Shown in pieces: positions 15,002 through 22,536 of a stretch of DNA of 31,113 nt; the stretch's first letter is position 1, and every line of letters starts with the position of its first letter. A program made the translations under genes and the position numbers. Under the pieces are notes generated by a model that was given only the letters and a program-made list of their open reading frames with translations, was not told where the DNA came from and did no database searches. Source of the DNA: an uncultured Candidatus Melainabacteria bacterium (GTDB taxonomy: Bacteria > Cyanobacteriota > Vampirovibrionia > Gastranaerophilales > Gastranaerophilaceae); assembly GCA_934675685.1 (NCBI GenBank), contig CAKURL010000015.1:1-31113 (forward strand), given 5' to 3'.

Positions 15002-16188
15002 TTTAATTGTTCAATTTTTAATGTCAATTGTTTTATGATATTGAGCATTAAAGAATAAATGGCGTCTGCGTTTTTAAGACGACCTGTTTTAAAGCCAAAT
15101 ATCTTTATTATGGAGAAATTTTCTTTATATTTATCTTTGAAATTTGAAATCAAATTATAAATTTCAGAATCGATATATTTTTTCTCTTCGCATAAAATCA
15201 TAAAGACTTCGCACAAGCTTATGTATGAATTAAAATATTTTTTGTTATTAAATTCTTTTTGAAAGTCGTTGATTTTTTTTAAAATGTTTAAATATTTTTC
15301 TTTAAGCGCCTTGTTTTTCTTTGGAAAATAATTTTTAAAATAGTCGCTTGTTGTTTTATATCCAATCTCAAAAAGCTCTTGCTTTTTCTCTTTTGGAATT
15401 AAAAAATCAACTACTGAAATATCAGGAGTGTCTATTTTTATATAGTCAAATTTGTCTTTATAATGATACATATCGATAATGTAATCTGTGGCAAAGCCGC
15501 AAATCGCATTATAGACGCGATTTAAATATTCAAGAGAATTTTTAAAAGGCTTTTGGGTCACATTATCTTCAAGGCGAAATTCGACGATTTTGCTATTTTC
15601 TTCCATGATTGTCTTACTCACGCGCCATAAAGGAATTGCTTTTAATAAGTCTCCATCAACAAGGAGTTTGTCTTCATATTCTAAAGGAACAAATAGCCCT
15701 GGCATTGAAACACTCGCTCTTATTGCGGTTGCGATTTCTGCTTCTGGAGTGTTTTTTGCGGAAAATTCAAAAAATTCATTTTTTATAAGGTCAACAGAAA
15801 AAATTACGAGTTTTTTTCCCATTTTTTCAATATCTTTAAAGCAAACTGGAGGCATTTGATTTTTCTTAAAGTTTTCTTTATAGAATTTTTTTTCTATTTT
15901 TTCTTTAACCCAATCATAGAAAATATTTCCTTTTGAGACTGCGATTTCTTTTTTGAAATCTATGTTTATGTCTCTAAAAATCTCAAGCCCAATAGCAGAA
16001 AGCATTTCAAAGATTTCTTCAAAATCATATCCGATGGAATAAAGCCCTGCGAAAACTGCTCCTATGGAGCTTCCTGCTGTGCCGTTTAGTTTGATATTGT
16101 TTTCTTTAAGAGCCTTAAACGCGCCAGAATACGCAAGCCCTCTAATTCCACCACCGCCAAAAATTGCAAAATATGTATTTTCTAGCAT
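14998..16188 (-). CDS. Patatin-like phospholipase
   Basis: A 396-residue patatin-domain acyl hydrolase. The oxyanion-hole motif GGGGIRG lies at 11-17, the nucleophile elbow GSSIG at 39-43 with Ser41, and the catalytic Asp in DGD at 178-180, forming the Ser-Asp dyad. Residues from about 270 on are a lysine-rich, helical extension with no domain I recognise. No signal peptide is present, so it acts in the cytoplasm or is exported by another route; some patatin proteins are injected effectors. It starts 1 bp after the motB stop with SD GAGGAA, so it belongs to the motA-motB operon. That is an unusual neighbour for a stator pair. The natural substrate is unknown. Confidence 0.88.
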   Translation of the reverse strand: MLENTYFAIFGGGGIRGLAYSGAFKALKENNIKLNGTAGSSIGAVFAGLYSIGYDFEEIFEMLSAIGLEIFRDINIDFKKEIAVSKGNIFYDWVKEKIEKKFYKENFKKNQMPPVCFKDIEKMGKKLVIFSVDLIKNEFFEFSAKNTPEAEIATAIRASVSMPGLFVPLEYEDKLLVDGDLLKAIPLWRVSKTIMEENSKIVEFRLEDNVTQKPFKNSLEYLNRVYNAICGFATDYIIDMYHYKDKFDYIKIDTPDISVVDFLIPKEKKQELFEIGYKTTSDYFKNYFPKKNKALKEKYLNILKKINDFQKEFNNKKYFNSYISLCEVFMILCEEKKYIDSEIYNLISNFKDKYKENFSIIKIFGFKTGRLKNADAIYSLMLNIIKQLTLKIEQLN

Positions 16189-16189
16189 T

Positions 16190-17161
16190 TTATTCCTCTA
16201 TGAATTTAGGTTTTTCGCCATCATAAGTATAATTTTCATTTTCTATTTGCTCAAGTCGTTTGTTTTCTGATTCATAAGTGTCTGATAGATTAATAACGTT
16301 GTTCATTAGTTCTCTATCGTCTCCAATCAATTCTTGCATAGCTTGCGAAGGCTGAGTTCTAGATTTTTTAATGTTTTCTTTTGCTTCTTTTAGAATGTCT
16401 TGAATATTCTTTTTGGACATATATCTGTTTTTGTTTTTTAAGATGATTATTTCAACTCTTCTGTTTTTTGCTTTATTTTGTTTTGAGTTGTTGTTTTCAT
16501 CTGGAATTGTGTCTGAAAGCCCTGATGCAATGAAGATTTTAGGGTTGAAGTTGTGATATTTGATTAAATATCTAACAACGCTGCAGGCTCTTGCAGAAGA
16601 CAATTCCCAGTTTGAAGGAAATTTTTCGTTTTTGATTGGGTCAGAGTCTGTGTGCCCTTCAACTTCTATATAGTGGATTGAAAATTTTTCTTTTATGATT
16701 TTTCCTAGTGCATCAAGGGTTTGATAAGAGCTTTTTGAGATTTCTGCGCTTCCTGGGGCAAAAGTGAGTGCATGGTTATCAAGGCGGATAACTAGCCCTC
16801 TTTCGTCGACGTCCGCGGAAACTCCATCTTTTCCCATTTTATTTATGCTATCTTCTATTTCTTCGTAAGAAGTTTGTTCGTATTTTTGGCTCATATATTC
16901 AAGCATAAGTGGGTTTGTGGCGCCATCTTGCCCTTCCATGATTGAATCATTTCCGGAAAAAATGTTTGCTTGGCTGTCGAAGATGTTTTGGCTAAAAGCT
17001 TTTCTTAGAGCTTCTTCTATCCCTTTAAAAGAATTTACGTCAGACTGAGCAAGCGCATATAGTACAACAAAAGTTGCAAATAAAAGCGTCATAAAATCCG
17101 CGTATGAAACGAGCCAGCGCTCGAGGTTTTCGTGCTCTTCGGCTTTTTTCTTTTTTGCCAT
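16190..17161 (-). CDS. motB: Flagellar motor stator protein MotB
   Basis: A 323-residue stator subunit that anchors the MotA5B2 ion channel to peptidoglycan. A basic N-terminus precedes the single transmembrane helix (about 16-39) with the ion-carrying Asp22 in SYADFMTLLFA. A linker/plug region comes next, then an OmpA-like peptidoglycan-binding domain (about 120-240) with GHTDSDP, WELSSARA and NRRVEI. After that domain comes a charged helical tail of about 80 residues, longer than usual. The ATG overlaps the motA stop by 1 bp. Asp22 does not by itself say whether protons or sodium are used. Confidence 0.94.
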   Translation of the reverse strand: MAKKKKAEEHENLERWLVSYADFMTLLFATFVVLYALAQSDVNSFKGIEEALRKAFSQNIFDSQANIFSGNDSIMEGQDGATNPLMLEYMSQKYEQTSYEEIEDSINKMGKDGVSADVDERGLVIRLDNHALTFAPGSAEISKSSYQTLDALGKIIKEKFSIHYIEVEGHTDSDPIKNEKFPSNWELSSARACSVVRYLIKYHNFNPKIFIASGLSDTIPDENNNSKQNKAKNRRVEIIILKNKNRYMSKKNIQDILKEAKENIKKSRTQPSQAMQELIGDDRELMNNVINLSDTYESENKRLEQIENENYTYDGEKPKFIEE

Positions 17162-17928
17162 TAAGATTTAGCCTCTTCTTTTTTCTTGTCTACAAGGTAA
17201 CATTCAAGTTTTCTTTCAATAAGCGCTGGAGATTCGCCTGCTTGAATAGATAAAATTCCTTCTATCATTAATTCTTTTGAAGTGAAAATGTGAGAATATT
17301 TTCTTTTTGCCCTTGTTGAATATGGAATAGTAATTAAGTTTGCGATAACCAAGCCATAAATCGTAGCAACGAACGCAACCGCGATACCTGCCCCTAGTTT
17401 TGATGGATCGGATAAGTTCTGCATAACTTGAATTAAGCCTAAAACGGCCCCGATGATACCAAGAGTTGGAGAATAGCCGCCTGCGGATTCTAAGACTTTT
17501 GCGCCTGCTCCTATTTTTTCTTCTAGTTGGGCAAGTTGTGTTTCCATCATGTCTCGAACCATAGTGGGATCAGCTCCGTCCGCCACGGCTTCAAGCCCAA
17601 GCTTTAACAATGGGTCAGAAGCATTTTTTGCTTCTTTTTCTAAAACAATAACCCCTTCTTTTCTCGCCTTTTGTGCGTAGCCTATGATTTCTTGGATAAT
17701 TTCTTCGAAATTTGGGATTTTGCCAAAGTATACGACCTTGATACAATGCCCTGCGGTTTTAAAGTCTTCCAAAGGGAAGCTTAAAAATACAGCCCCTGCT
17801 GTACCGCCCCCTACGATGAAAAACGCTGTGATTTGGAGCAATTGTCCAATGTTTCCGCCTTCCATTGCTTGGCCTAGTAAAATAAACGATATACCTAAAA
17901 AGGTGCCGATTAGTGCTGCTATATCCAT
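17161..17928 (-). CDS. motA: Flagellar motor stator protein MotA
   Basis: The 255-residue integral membrane partner of MotB that converts ion flow into torque. Four transmembrane segments are visible: two near the N-terminus (about 4-20 and 33-50) and two at about 150-172 and 182-203. The highly conserved GGYSPTLGIIGAVLGLI stretch lines the channel. A charged cytoplasmic loop (about 60-145) carries the FliG-contact region. SD AGGAG lies 11 nt before the ATG. It is followed by motB and a patatin gene. A sigma-28-like promoter with moderate match lies upstream. Confidence 0.95.
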   Translation of the reverse strand: MDIAALIGTFLGISFILLGQAMEGGNIGQLLQITAFFIVGGGTAGAVFLSFPLEDFKTAGHCIKVVYFGKIPNFEEIIQEIIGYAQKARKEGVIVLEKEAKNASDPLLKLGLEAVADGADPTMVRDMMETQLAQLEEKIGAGAKVLESAGGYSPTLGIIGAVLGLIQVMQNLSDPSKLGAGIAVAFVATIYGLVIANLITIPYSTRAKRKYSHIFTSKELMIEGILSIQAGESPALIERKLECYLVDKKKEEAKS

Positions 17929-17958
17929 TTTGTTATAAAACTCCTAATTATTTTCCTA

Positions 17959-17985
17959 TTATCCCCAAAAACAAGCCTTTTGTTA
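17959..17985 (-). promoter_or_regulatory. Possible sigma-28 promoter of motAB
   Basis: On the minus strand TAAC (17985-17982), 15 nt, then GGGGATAA (17966-17959). Against the FliA consensus TAAA-N15-GCCGATAA this is 3 of 4 plus 6 of 8. The spacing is exact but the match is moderate. motAB genes are commonly FliA targets. Confidence 0.4.
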
Positions 17986-18057
17986 TCATTTAATTAATGG
18001 AAAATATTTTTTTGTTTGTAATAAAATATTATATATATTTTAAAAGAGGAAAACCTT

Positions 18058-19293
18058 ATGGCTCAAACTTTGGCTCAAAAAATTCTATCTTTACACGCAG
18101 GCCACGACGTCGAATTTGGAGAATTAGTAATTGCAAACGTTGATGTTTGCGCAACTCAAGATGGCACCGGCCCTTTAGCAATAAAAGAATTTAAAAAATT
18201 AAATAAACCCTTGAAAAATCCAAAAAGAACTATTCTTTTTATTGACCATGCGGCGCCTTCGCCAAGAAAAGAATTATCTAATGCACACAATATTATTAGA
18301 GAATTTGCAAAAGAATATGGCGCGGTTTTGTCTGACATAGGCTGCGGCGTTTGCCACCAAAGATTGGTTGAAGAATTTGTAAATCCTTTAGAAATCCTTG
18401 TGGGTGCTGATTCTCATACTTGCACTTCTGGTGCTTTAGGTGCATTTGCGACAGGAATGGGTTCTACTGACATTGCCGTTTCTATGGCTTATGGCAAAAC
18501 TTGGTTTAAAGTTCCTCAATCTTTTAAAATTGAAGTTACAGGGAAATTTCAAGAAAATGTTTTTGCAAAAGATTTAATGCTTTATTTAATTGGCCTTATT
18601 GGGGCAGATGGCGCAACATATCGCGCTTTGGAATTCACCGGCGAAACAATAAAAAACATGCCTATGTCTGAAAGGTTCACTTTAGCTAACATGGCAGTAG
18701 AAGCCGGAGCAAAAGCAGGACTTTTTGAAACAGATGAAACAACAAAAGAATATTTAAAATCAAGAGGAAGAGAAGATAAATTCAAGGAATTGAAAATAGA
18801 CGAAGATGCGGTTTATGAAAGAATAATCAAAATCGACGCTTCTAAAATCCCTTCTATGGTTTCTTGTCCTCATACTGTGGATAATACAAAACCTGCTAAG
18901 GAATTGTCGGACGTAAAATTAGACCAAGTGTTTATTGGAACTTGTACAAACGGAAGAATTGAAGATTTAAGAGTAGTGGCAAAAGTTTTAGAAGGGAAAA
19001 AAGTAAACCCTGAAACTAGGCTTATTATCGCCCCTGCAAGCAAAGAGATTTATCTTCAAGCCACAAAAGAAGGGCTTTTGGAGATTTTCTTAAATGCAGG
19101 AGCAAATTTCTTGCCTGCAGGCTGCGGCCCTTGCGTCGGGGTGCATGGGGGTATTTTGGGGGACGGTGAAACCTGTCTTGCTACTCAAAATAGAAATTTC
19201 CAAGGAAGAATGGGAAATACGGAAGGTTTTATTTATCTTTCCAGCCCTTACGTTGCAGCGAAATCTGCAATCAAAGGCTATATCGATTGTTAA
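18058..19293 (+). CDS. LeuC/HacA-family dehydratase large subunit, paralogue 2
   Basis: A 411-residue paralogue of the gene at 12381, same branch of the aconitase superfamily. The [4Fe-4S] ligands are present: Cys296 in GTCTNGR, and Cys356 and Cys359 in CGPCVGVHGG. The substrate loop reads GADSHTCTSGALGAF. SD AGAGGAAAA lies 7-8 nt before the ATG, and a strong terminator follows, so it is monocistronic. No small subunit is adjacent. Two large subunits this close suggest one isopropylmalate isomerase and one enzyme with another substrate (for example homoaconitate, citramalate-pathway or methylmalate-type acids). Sequence alone does not decide, so I give no gene symbol. Confidence 0.85.
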   Translation: MAQTLAQKILSLHAGHDVEFGELVIANVDVCATQDGTGPLAIKEFKKLNKPLKNPKRTILFIDHAAPSPRKELSNAHNIIREFAKEYGAVLSDIGCGVCHQRLVEEFVNPLEILVGADSHTCTSGALGAFATGMGSTDIAVSMAYGKTWFKVPQSFKIEVTGKFQENVFAKDLMLYLIGLIGADGATYRALEFTGETIKNMPMSERFTLANMAVEAGAKAGLFETDETTKEYLKSRGREDKFKELKIDEDAVYERIIKIDASKIPSMVSCPHTVDNTKPAKELSDVKLDQVFIGTCTNGRIEDLRVVAKVLEGKKVNPETRLIIAPASKEIYLQATKEGLLEIFLNAGANFLPAGCGPCVGVHGGILGDGETCLATQNRNFQGRMGNTEGFIYLSSPYVAAKSAIKGYIDC

Positions 19294-19317
19294 AACTAAT
19301 ACTTATATATAAATTTT

Positions 19318-19356
19318 GCCTTATATATGTGCTTTTCGCGTATATAAGGCTTTTTT
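19318..19356 (+). terminator. Terminator after LeuC paralogue 2
   Basis: GCCTTATATA (19318-19327) is the perfect complement of TATATAAGGC (19341-19350), with a 13-nt loop and six T directly after. It lies 25 bp beyond the stop. Confidence 0.9.
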
Positions 19357-19399
19357 ATTAATGAATTATTAATAATTGTAAACATTTCTTCAAAAATCA

Positions 19400-19426
19400 T
19401 AAAGTTTAGTTTAACTATGCCGAAAT
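19400..19426 (+). promoter_or_regulatory. Sigma-28 (FliA) promoter
   Basis: TAAAGTTT (19400-19407), exactly 11 nt, then GCCGAAAT (19419-19426). The FliA consensus is TAAAGTTT-N11-GCCGATAA, so the -35 matches fully and the -10 matches 6 of 8 with exact spacing. It lies 71 bp before the ATG of the EF-hand protein at 19498, with no other gene between. Confidence 0.8.
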
Positions 19427-19497
19427 ATATTAATAAAAGCATTGAAACATAGCATAAAATATTTTCTCAAGGAGACAATAGAAAGGAATTTTGAAAA

Positions 19498-22122
19498 ATG
19501 AGTGACTTTATTAATTATTCAAACGGGTCATTACAAGCAGCAAAAACAATCAAAGTGAGCAACAATGACGCTGATTATAAAGATGCAAGTATTGATGATA
19601 TAAAAAAGAAATTGAAACTTTTTGAAGAAAAAGAAGCAAATACTGCAACTGAAGCAGATAAATCTCAATTATCTGCTCAACAAACTACTCTTCAAGCCCA
19701 AAAAGACAATCTTGAAAAACAAATGGGTGAACTTCAAGAAGAAATTTCTCAAAAAGAAGAAGAAGCACAAGAACACTCTGACAAAATCACAAGATATATT
19801 TCAACTACAAAAAGCAAATCAAAAGAATATTCAAAAAGAGTTGAAAGCGTTACAAATGACGCTGTAAAACAAGCTTTAAACGACTATAAACAAGGCAACA
19901 TCGGAAAAGCAGAAGTCGCAACAAGAATTCAATCTTATATCAAGATGTCAAATTTAAGCACATCTGACGTGGATTTAGTTATTGATTTAATGAACACAGA
20001 ACAAGAAACCGTAAAAGAACTTGCTCGCCAATTGACAAACATCACAGATAAAATTGGCATTTTAAAAATCAAATATACTTCTGTTTCTTCTGTTTATAAA
20101 GTTGTTTCAAACACTTTAAACCAAATCGGAAAAACATCTACATCTTATTCAAACTCAGATTACAACACTCAAACTCCAATCTATACAACAGATAAAGCGC
20201 TAGATATCACTGATTTAGCAAATAAATATTCTATTCTTGCCACAAACACAGCAAAAACTGAAGGTGGAGCAGTGAGCCAGCCTTTGACTTACGACGAAAA
20301 AATTTCATCAATAAATGAAAAATATGCTTCTCAATTAACAAGAGCAAAAAATTCATCTACAAGCGACCAATCATATAGCTCAAACACCGCAACAAGCGTT
20401 TTATATAGCTTGATGAATAATTCAGACTTTGTTTCTGAACTGGCGAATGCTGGTTTGTCTCAAAGTGAAATGTGTAAATTCTTTGCGGACAATTTTTCTA
20501 AAGCGGGCGTTTATTATGATTCCAACAAAAACACAGTTACATATCCAAATGGCATGGATTCAGACGCAAGAAGCGCATTTAGCGGTGTGACTAAATTAAT
20601 CCAAGGCGCAAAAACAGCAACAAACCCTTTCTTGGGAACCTTAGACACTGCATCAAGCGCCGGAAATACAATTGATTCAAACGAGCAATTAAAAACTTTG
20701 AGCGAAAATTATGACGCAATTTTATCTGAGCTTAAAAACAAAGGTTATACGTTCAAAGAAGCAATGTATGCGCTCTTTGGCGAAAATTCTGCAAATGGCT
20801 ATAAAGGAATTTTCTCTGATTGCGGCATAAATTATGACCTTGAAAAACAAGGGCAAGACAATGCAAATTATTCAATCAACCCTGCAGGTGACGAAAAAAC
20901 TGCTTTGATGTACAAAAACATGGCAGCAAAAATAGGCGAATTGTGGGGTGTTCAACCGGATAACTTGAAAAACTCAGGAAATAATTCTTCAAGTTCTGAA
21001 GTTAAAAAAGAAAATGTAAGCACAAAAAGAACTGACCCAATTTCCTTTAAAGTGGGTGATACTGAATATTCTTTCGTGGTCGACAGAGACAACGACGGCA
21101 TATTTGATGGCGTAAATGAATTTGCAGGAGCAGATGAAAACACTAACTGGGTTCAAGACCTTCTTCAATATGACAAAGATGGAGATGGTGTATTATCTCA
21201 AGAAGAATTGAAAAATGTATATTTGTTAGGAGCAAAAACAACAGTATCGGGCTCAGATACATCTTCTTCTGATGGAAGAAATGCGGCAGATACAAATACT
21301 CAAAATGTACAATATTCTTCAACTTCGGCTTATGACCTCGGTATTGATTCAATCGATTTAAGACAATTCTTGAACGCAGATGGTTCTGTAAACACTTCTT
21401 TAATCAACAAATCCTCCGGTTTTGACATAAATGGCAACGAAACATTCTCGGATTCATTCTCGTTTAGTGTTAACGGAGAACAAGTCACAGCAACAAGAAA
21501 AGATGACACTGACGATTATCTAAATACAGTCTTTGGCGATGCCTCTGGCAGAAGTAATGCCTTGGGTGGTCTTGATATTGACCAAATTGTGTCTCAATCT
21601 GCTCAAGAGTTCAATCTTGGCTTCTCAGAAGCTGGTTTAGAAGCTATTGGCGTTGTGAAAAATGCTTCAAATATTTACCAAGAGCTTGTTGATTACAAGC
21701 AAAAAACAGAATCAGAAGCAAAAGAATATATGGAAGCCAAAAAGCAAAAAGCAGCAGATAAAGCCTATAATGACCAAAGCAAAGGTAATTGGTCATCAAT
21801 GCAATCAAAAGTCATGGTTGCTGCCCAACAACTATTTGAAAATACTATCCCAGATGACTTTATGCAACAAGCTAAAAGTTACTATGAAAGAAGAGGTGCT
21901 AACTTGTCTGCTTCTGAATTAGCGGCAGCCGTAAAAGACATGTATGACACAATCGATGATTTTGAAGAAGGCAACAAAACCGATTCTTCAAGAGATAAAG
22001 CGCTTGATTTCATAGTGGAAGCTCATAAAAAAGGCTTTGATAATAACATCTCTATTTCTGAAGCAGAAAATGCTATAAAGAAAGGAATGGAAGTCGAAGA
22101 CTTCATAAAATCAAAGCAATAA
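19498..22122 (+). CDS. Large coiled-coil protein with calcium-binding EF-hand-type loops, probably flagellar-regulon
   Basis: An 874-residue protein I do not recognise as a named family. Residues about 30-110 are a strong Gln/Glu/Lys coiled coil. About 110-480 is Ser/Thr/Asn-rich with helical segments and ends in an SSSS linker near 494. Two acidic loops follow: D529-x-D531-x-D533-G with D537 (thrombospondin-type-3/dockerin-like) and a canonical EF-hand D559-x-D561-x-D563-G...E570. Residues 700-874 are helical again. There is one cysteine pair only, and no N-terminal signal peptide. SD AGGAAT is about 8 nt upstream. The sigma-28 promoter in front puts it in the late flagellar regulon. It could therefore be secreted through the flagellar export apparatus or act in motility; that is inference. 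Confidence 0.75.
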   Translation: MSDFINYSNGSLQAAKTIKVSNNDADYKDASIDDIKKKLKLFEEKEANTATEADKSQLSAQQTTLQAQKDNLEKQMGELQEEISQKEEEAQEHSDKITRYISTTKSKSKEYSKRVESVTNDAVKQALNDYKQGNIGKAEVATRIQSYIKMSNLSTSDVDLVIDLMNTEQETVKELARQLTNITDKIGILKIKYTSVSSVYKVVSNTLNQIGKTSTSYSNSDYNTQTPIYTTDKALDITDLANKYSILATNTAKTEGGAVSQPLTYDEKISSINEKYASQLTRAKNSSTSDQSYSSNTATSVLYSLMNNSDFVSELANAGLSQSEMCKFFADNFSKAGVYYDSNKNTVTYPNGMDSDARSAFSGVTKLIQGAKTATNPFLGTLDTASSAGNTIDSNEQLKTLSENYDAILSELKNKGYTFKEAMYALFGENSANGYKGIFSDCGINYDLEKQGQDNANYSINPAGDEKTALMYKNMAAKIGELWGVQPDNLKNSGNNSSSSEVKKENVSTKRTDPISFKVGDTEYSFVVDRDNDGIFDGVNEFAGADENTNWVQDLLQYDKDGDGVLSQEELKNVYLLGAKTTVSGSDTSSSDGRNAADTNTQNVQYSSTSAYDLGIDSIDLRQFLNADGSVNTSLINKSSGFDINGNETFSDSFSFSVNGEQVTATRKDDTDDYLNTVFGDASGRSNALGGLDIDQIVSQSAQEFNLGFSEAGLEAIGVVKNASNIYQELVDYKQKTESEAKEYMEAKKQKAADKAYNDQSKGNWSSMQSKVMVAAQQLFENTIPDDFMQQAKSYYERRGANLSASELAAAVKDMYDTIDDFEEGNKTDSSRDKALDFIVEAHKKGFDNNISISEAENAIKKGMEVEDFIKSKQ

Positions 22123-22215
22123 AATAAATAAATTTTCAAAAAATATATTGCACATTTAAAGTATTTTTAAAAAATGTTAATATAAAACAATAAACATTGT
22201 TTAGAGGTAATTTAA

Positions 22216-22410
22216 ATGCAAAATGTAGAAATTATGGAAATTATAAATAACGGAAAAACTTATTATGTCGACAGATTGAAAATCATGTTTGTTTTGTCTA
22301 AGCTCACAGACGACAAAAATCTCAAAAAGTCGGACGAAAAAATAATCGAAGAGATGAAACACTTCAGCCTTCTCGACAAGAGTTTTTTGACCAATTTAAA
22401 TAAACTTTAA
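22216..22410 (+). CDS. Small charged protein, unknown function
   Basis: A 64-residue protein with SD AGAGGT 8 nt before the ATG. The N-terminal half reads as a short beta-hairpin plus helix (IMEIINNGKTYYVDRLKIMFVLSKL). The C-terminal half is Lys/Asp/Glu-rich and helical. No cysteine, signal peptide or membrane segment. It lies 93 bp after the EF-hand gene with no terminator between, so it may be its cotranscribed partner. A long hairpin follows it. Confidence 0.6.
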   Translation: MQNVEIMEIINNGKTYYVDRLKIMFVLSKLTDDKNLKKSDEKIIEEMKHFSLLDKSFLTNLNKL

Positions 22411-22420
22411 ATAACGCTTA

Positions 22421-22454
22421 ATTTTTAACAGTTCTGTTAAGGACTGTTAAAAAT
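22421..22454 (+). promoter_or_regulatory. 12-bp inverted repeat between the 64-aa gene and ilvA
   Basis: ATTTTTAACAGT (22421-22432) is the perfect complement of ACTGTTAAAAAT (22443-22454). Its loop carries CTGTTA, which could instead pair with TAACAG at 22426-22431, so two foldings are mutually exclusive. It has few G-C pairs and no good T-run, so it is either a weak terminator or a protein-binding operator. Confidence 0.5.
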
Positions 22455-22483
22455 TATGTTTATACTCTGATAAATGATATATT

Positions 22484-22522
22484 ATTCTTGAAATATCTTT
22501 GTTTTAGGGATATTTCAAGAAT
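22484..22522 (+). promoter_or_regulatory. 14-bp inverted repeat in the ilvA leader
   Basis: ATTCTTGAAATATC (22484-22497) is perfectly complementary to GATATTTCAAGAAT (22509-22522), with an 11-nt loop. The stem ends 1 nt before the SD AAGGGAG (22524-22530) of ilvA. A TATATT box at about 22479-22484 would start transcription at the foot of the stem, making it a 5'-terminal hairpin. It could serve as operator, stability stem or translation control. Confidence 0.6.
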
Positions 22523-22536
22523 GAAGGGAGTATAAA

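Noticed and set aside
19622..19867. 81-codon Lys/Leu-rich frame
   Set aside because: Out-of-frame shadow of the coiled-coil part of the EF-hand protein.
22150..22180. Possible sigma-28 promoter before the 64-residue gene (TAAAGTAT-N11-GTTAATAT)
   Set aside because: Only about 4 of 8 bases match in the -10; likely chance in AT-rich DNA.
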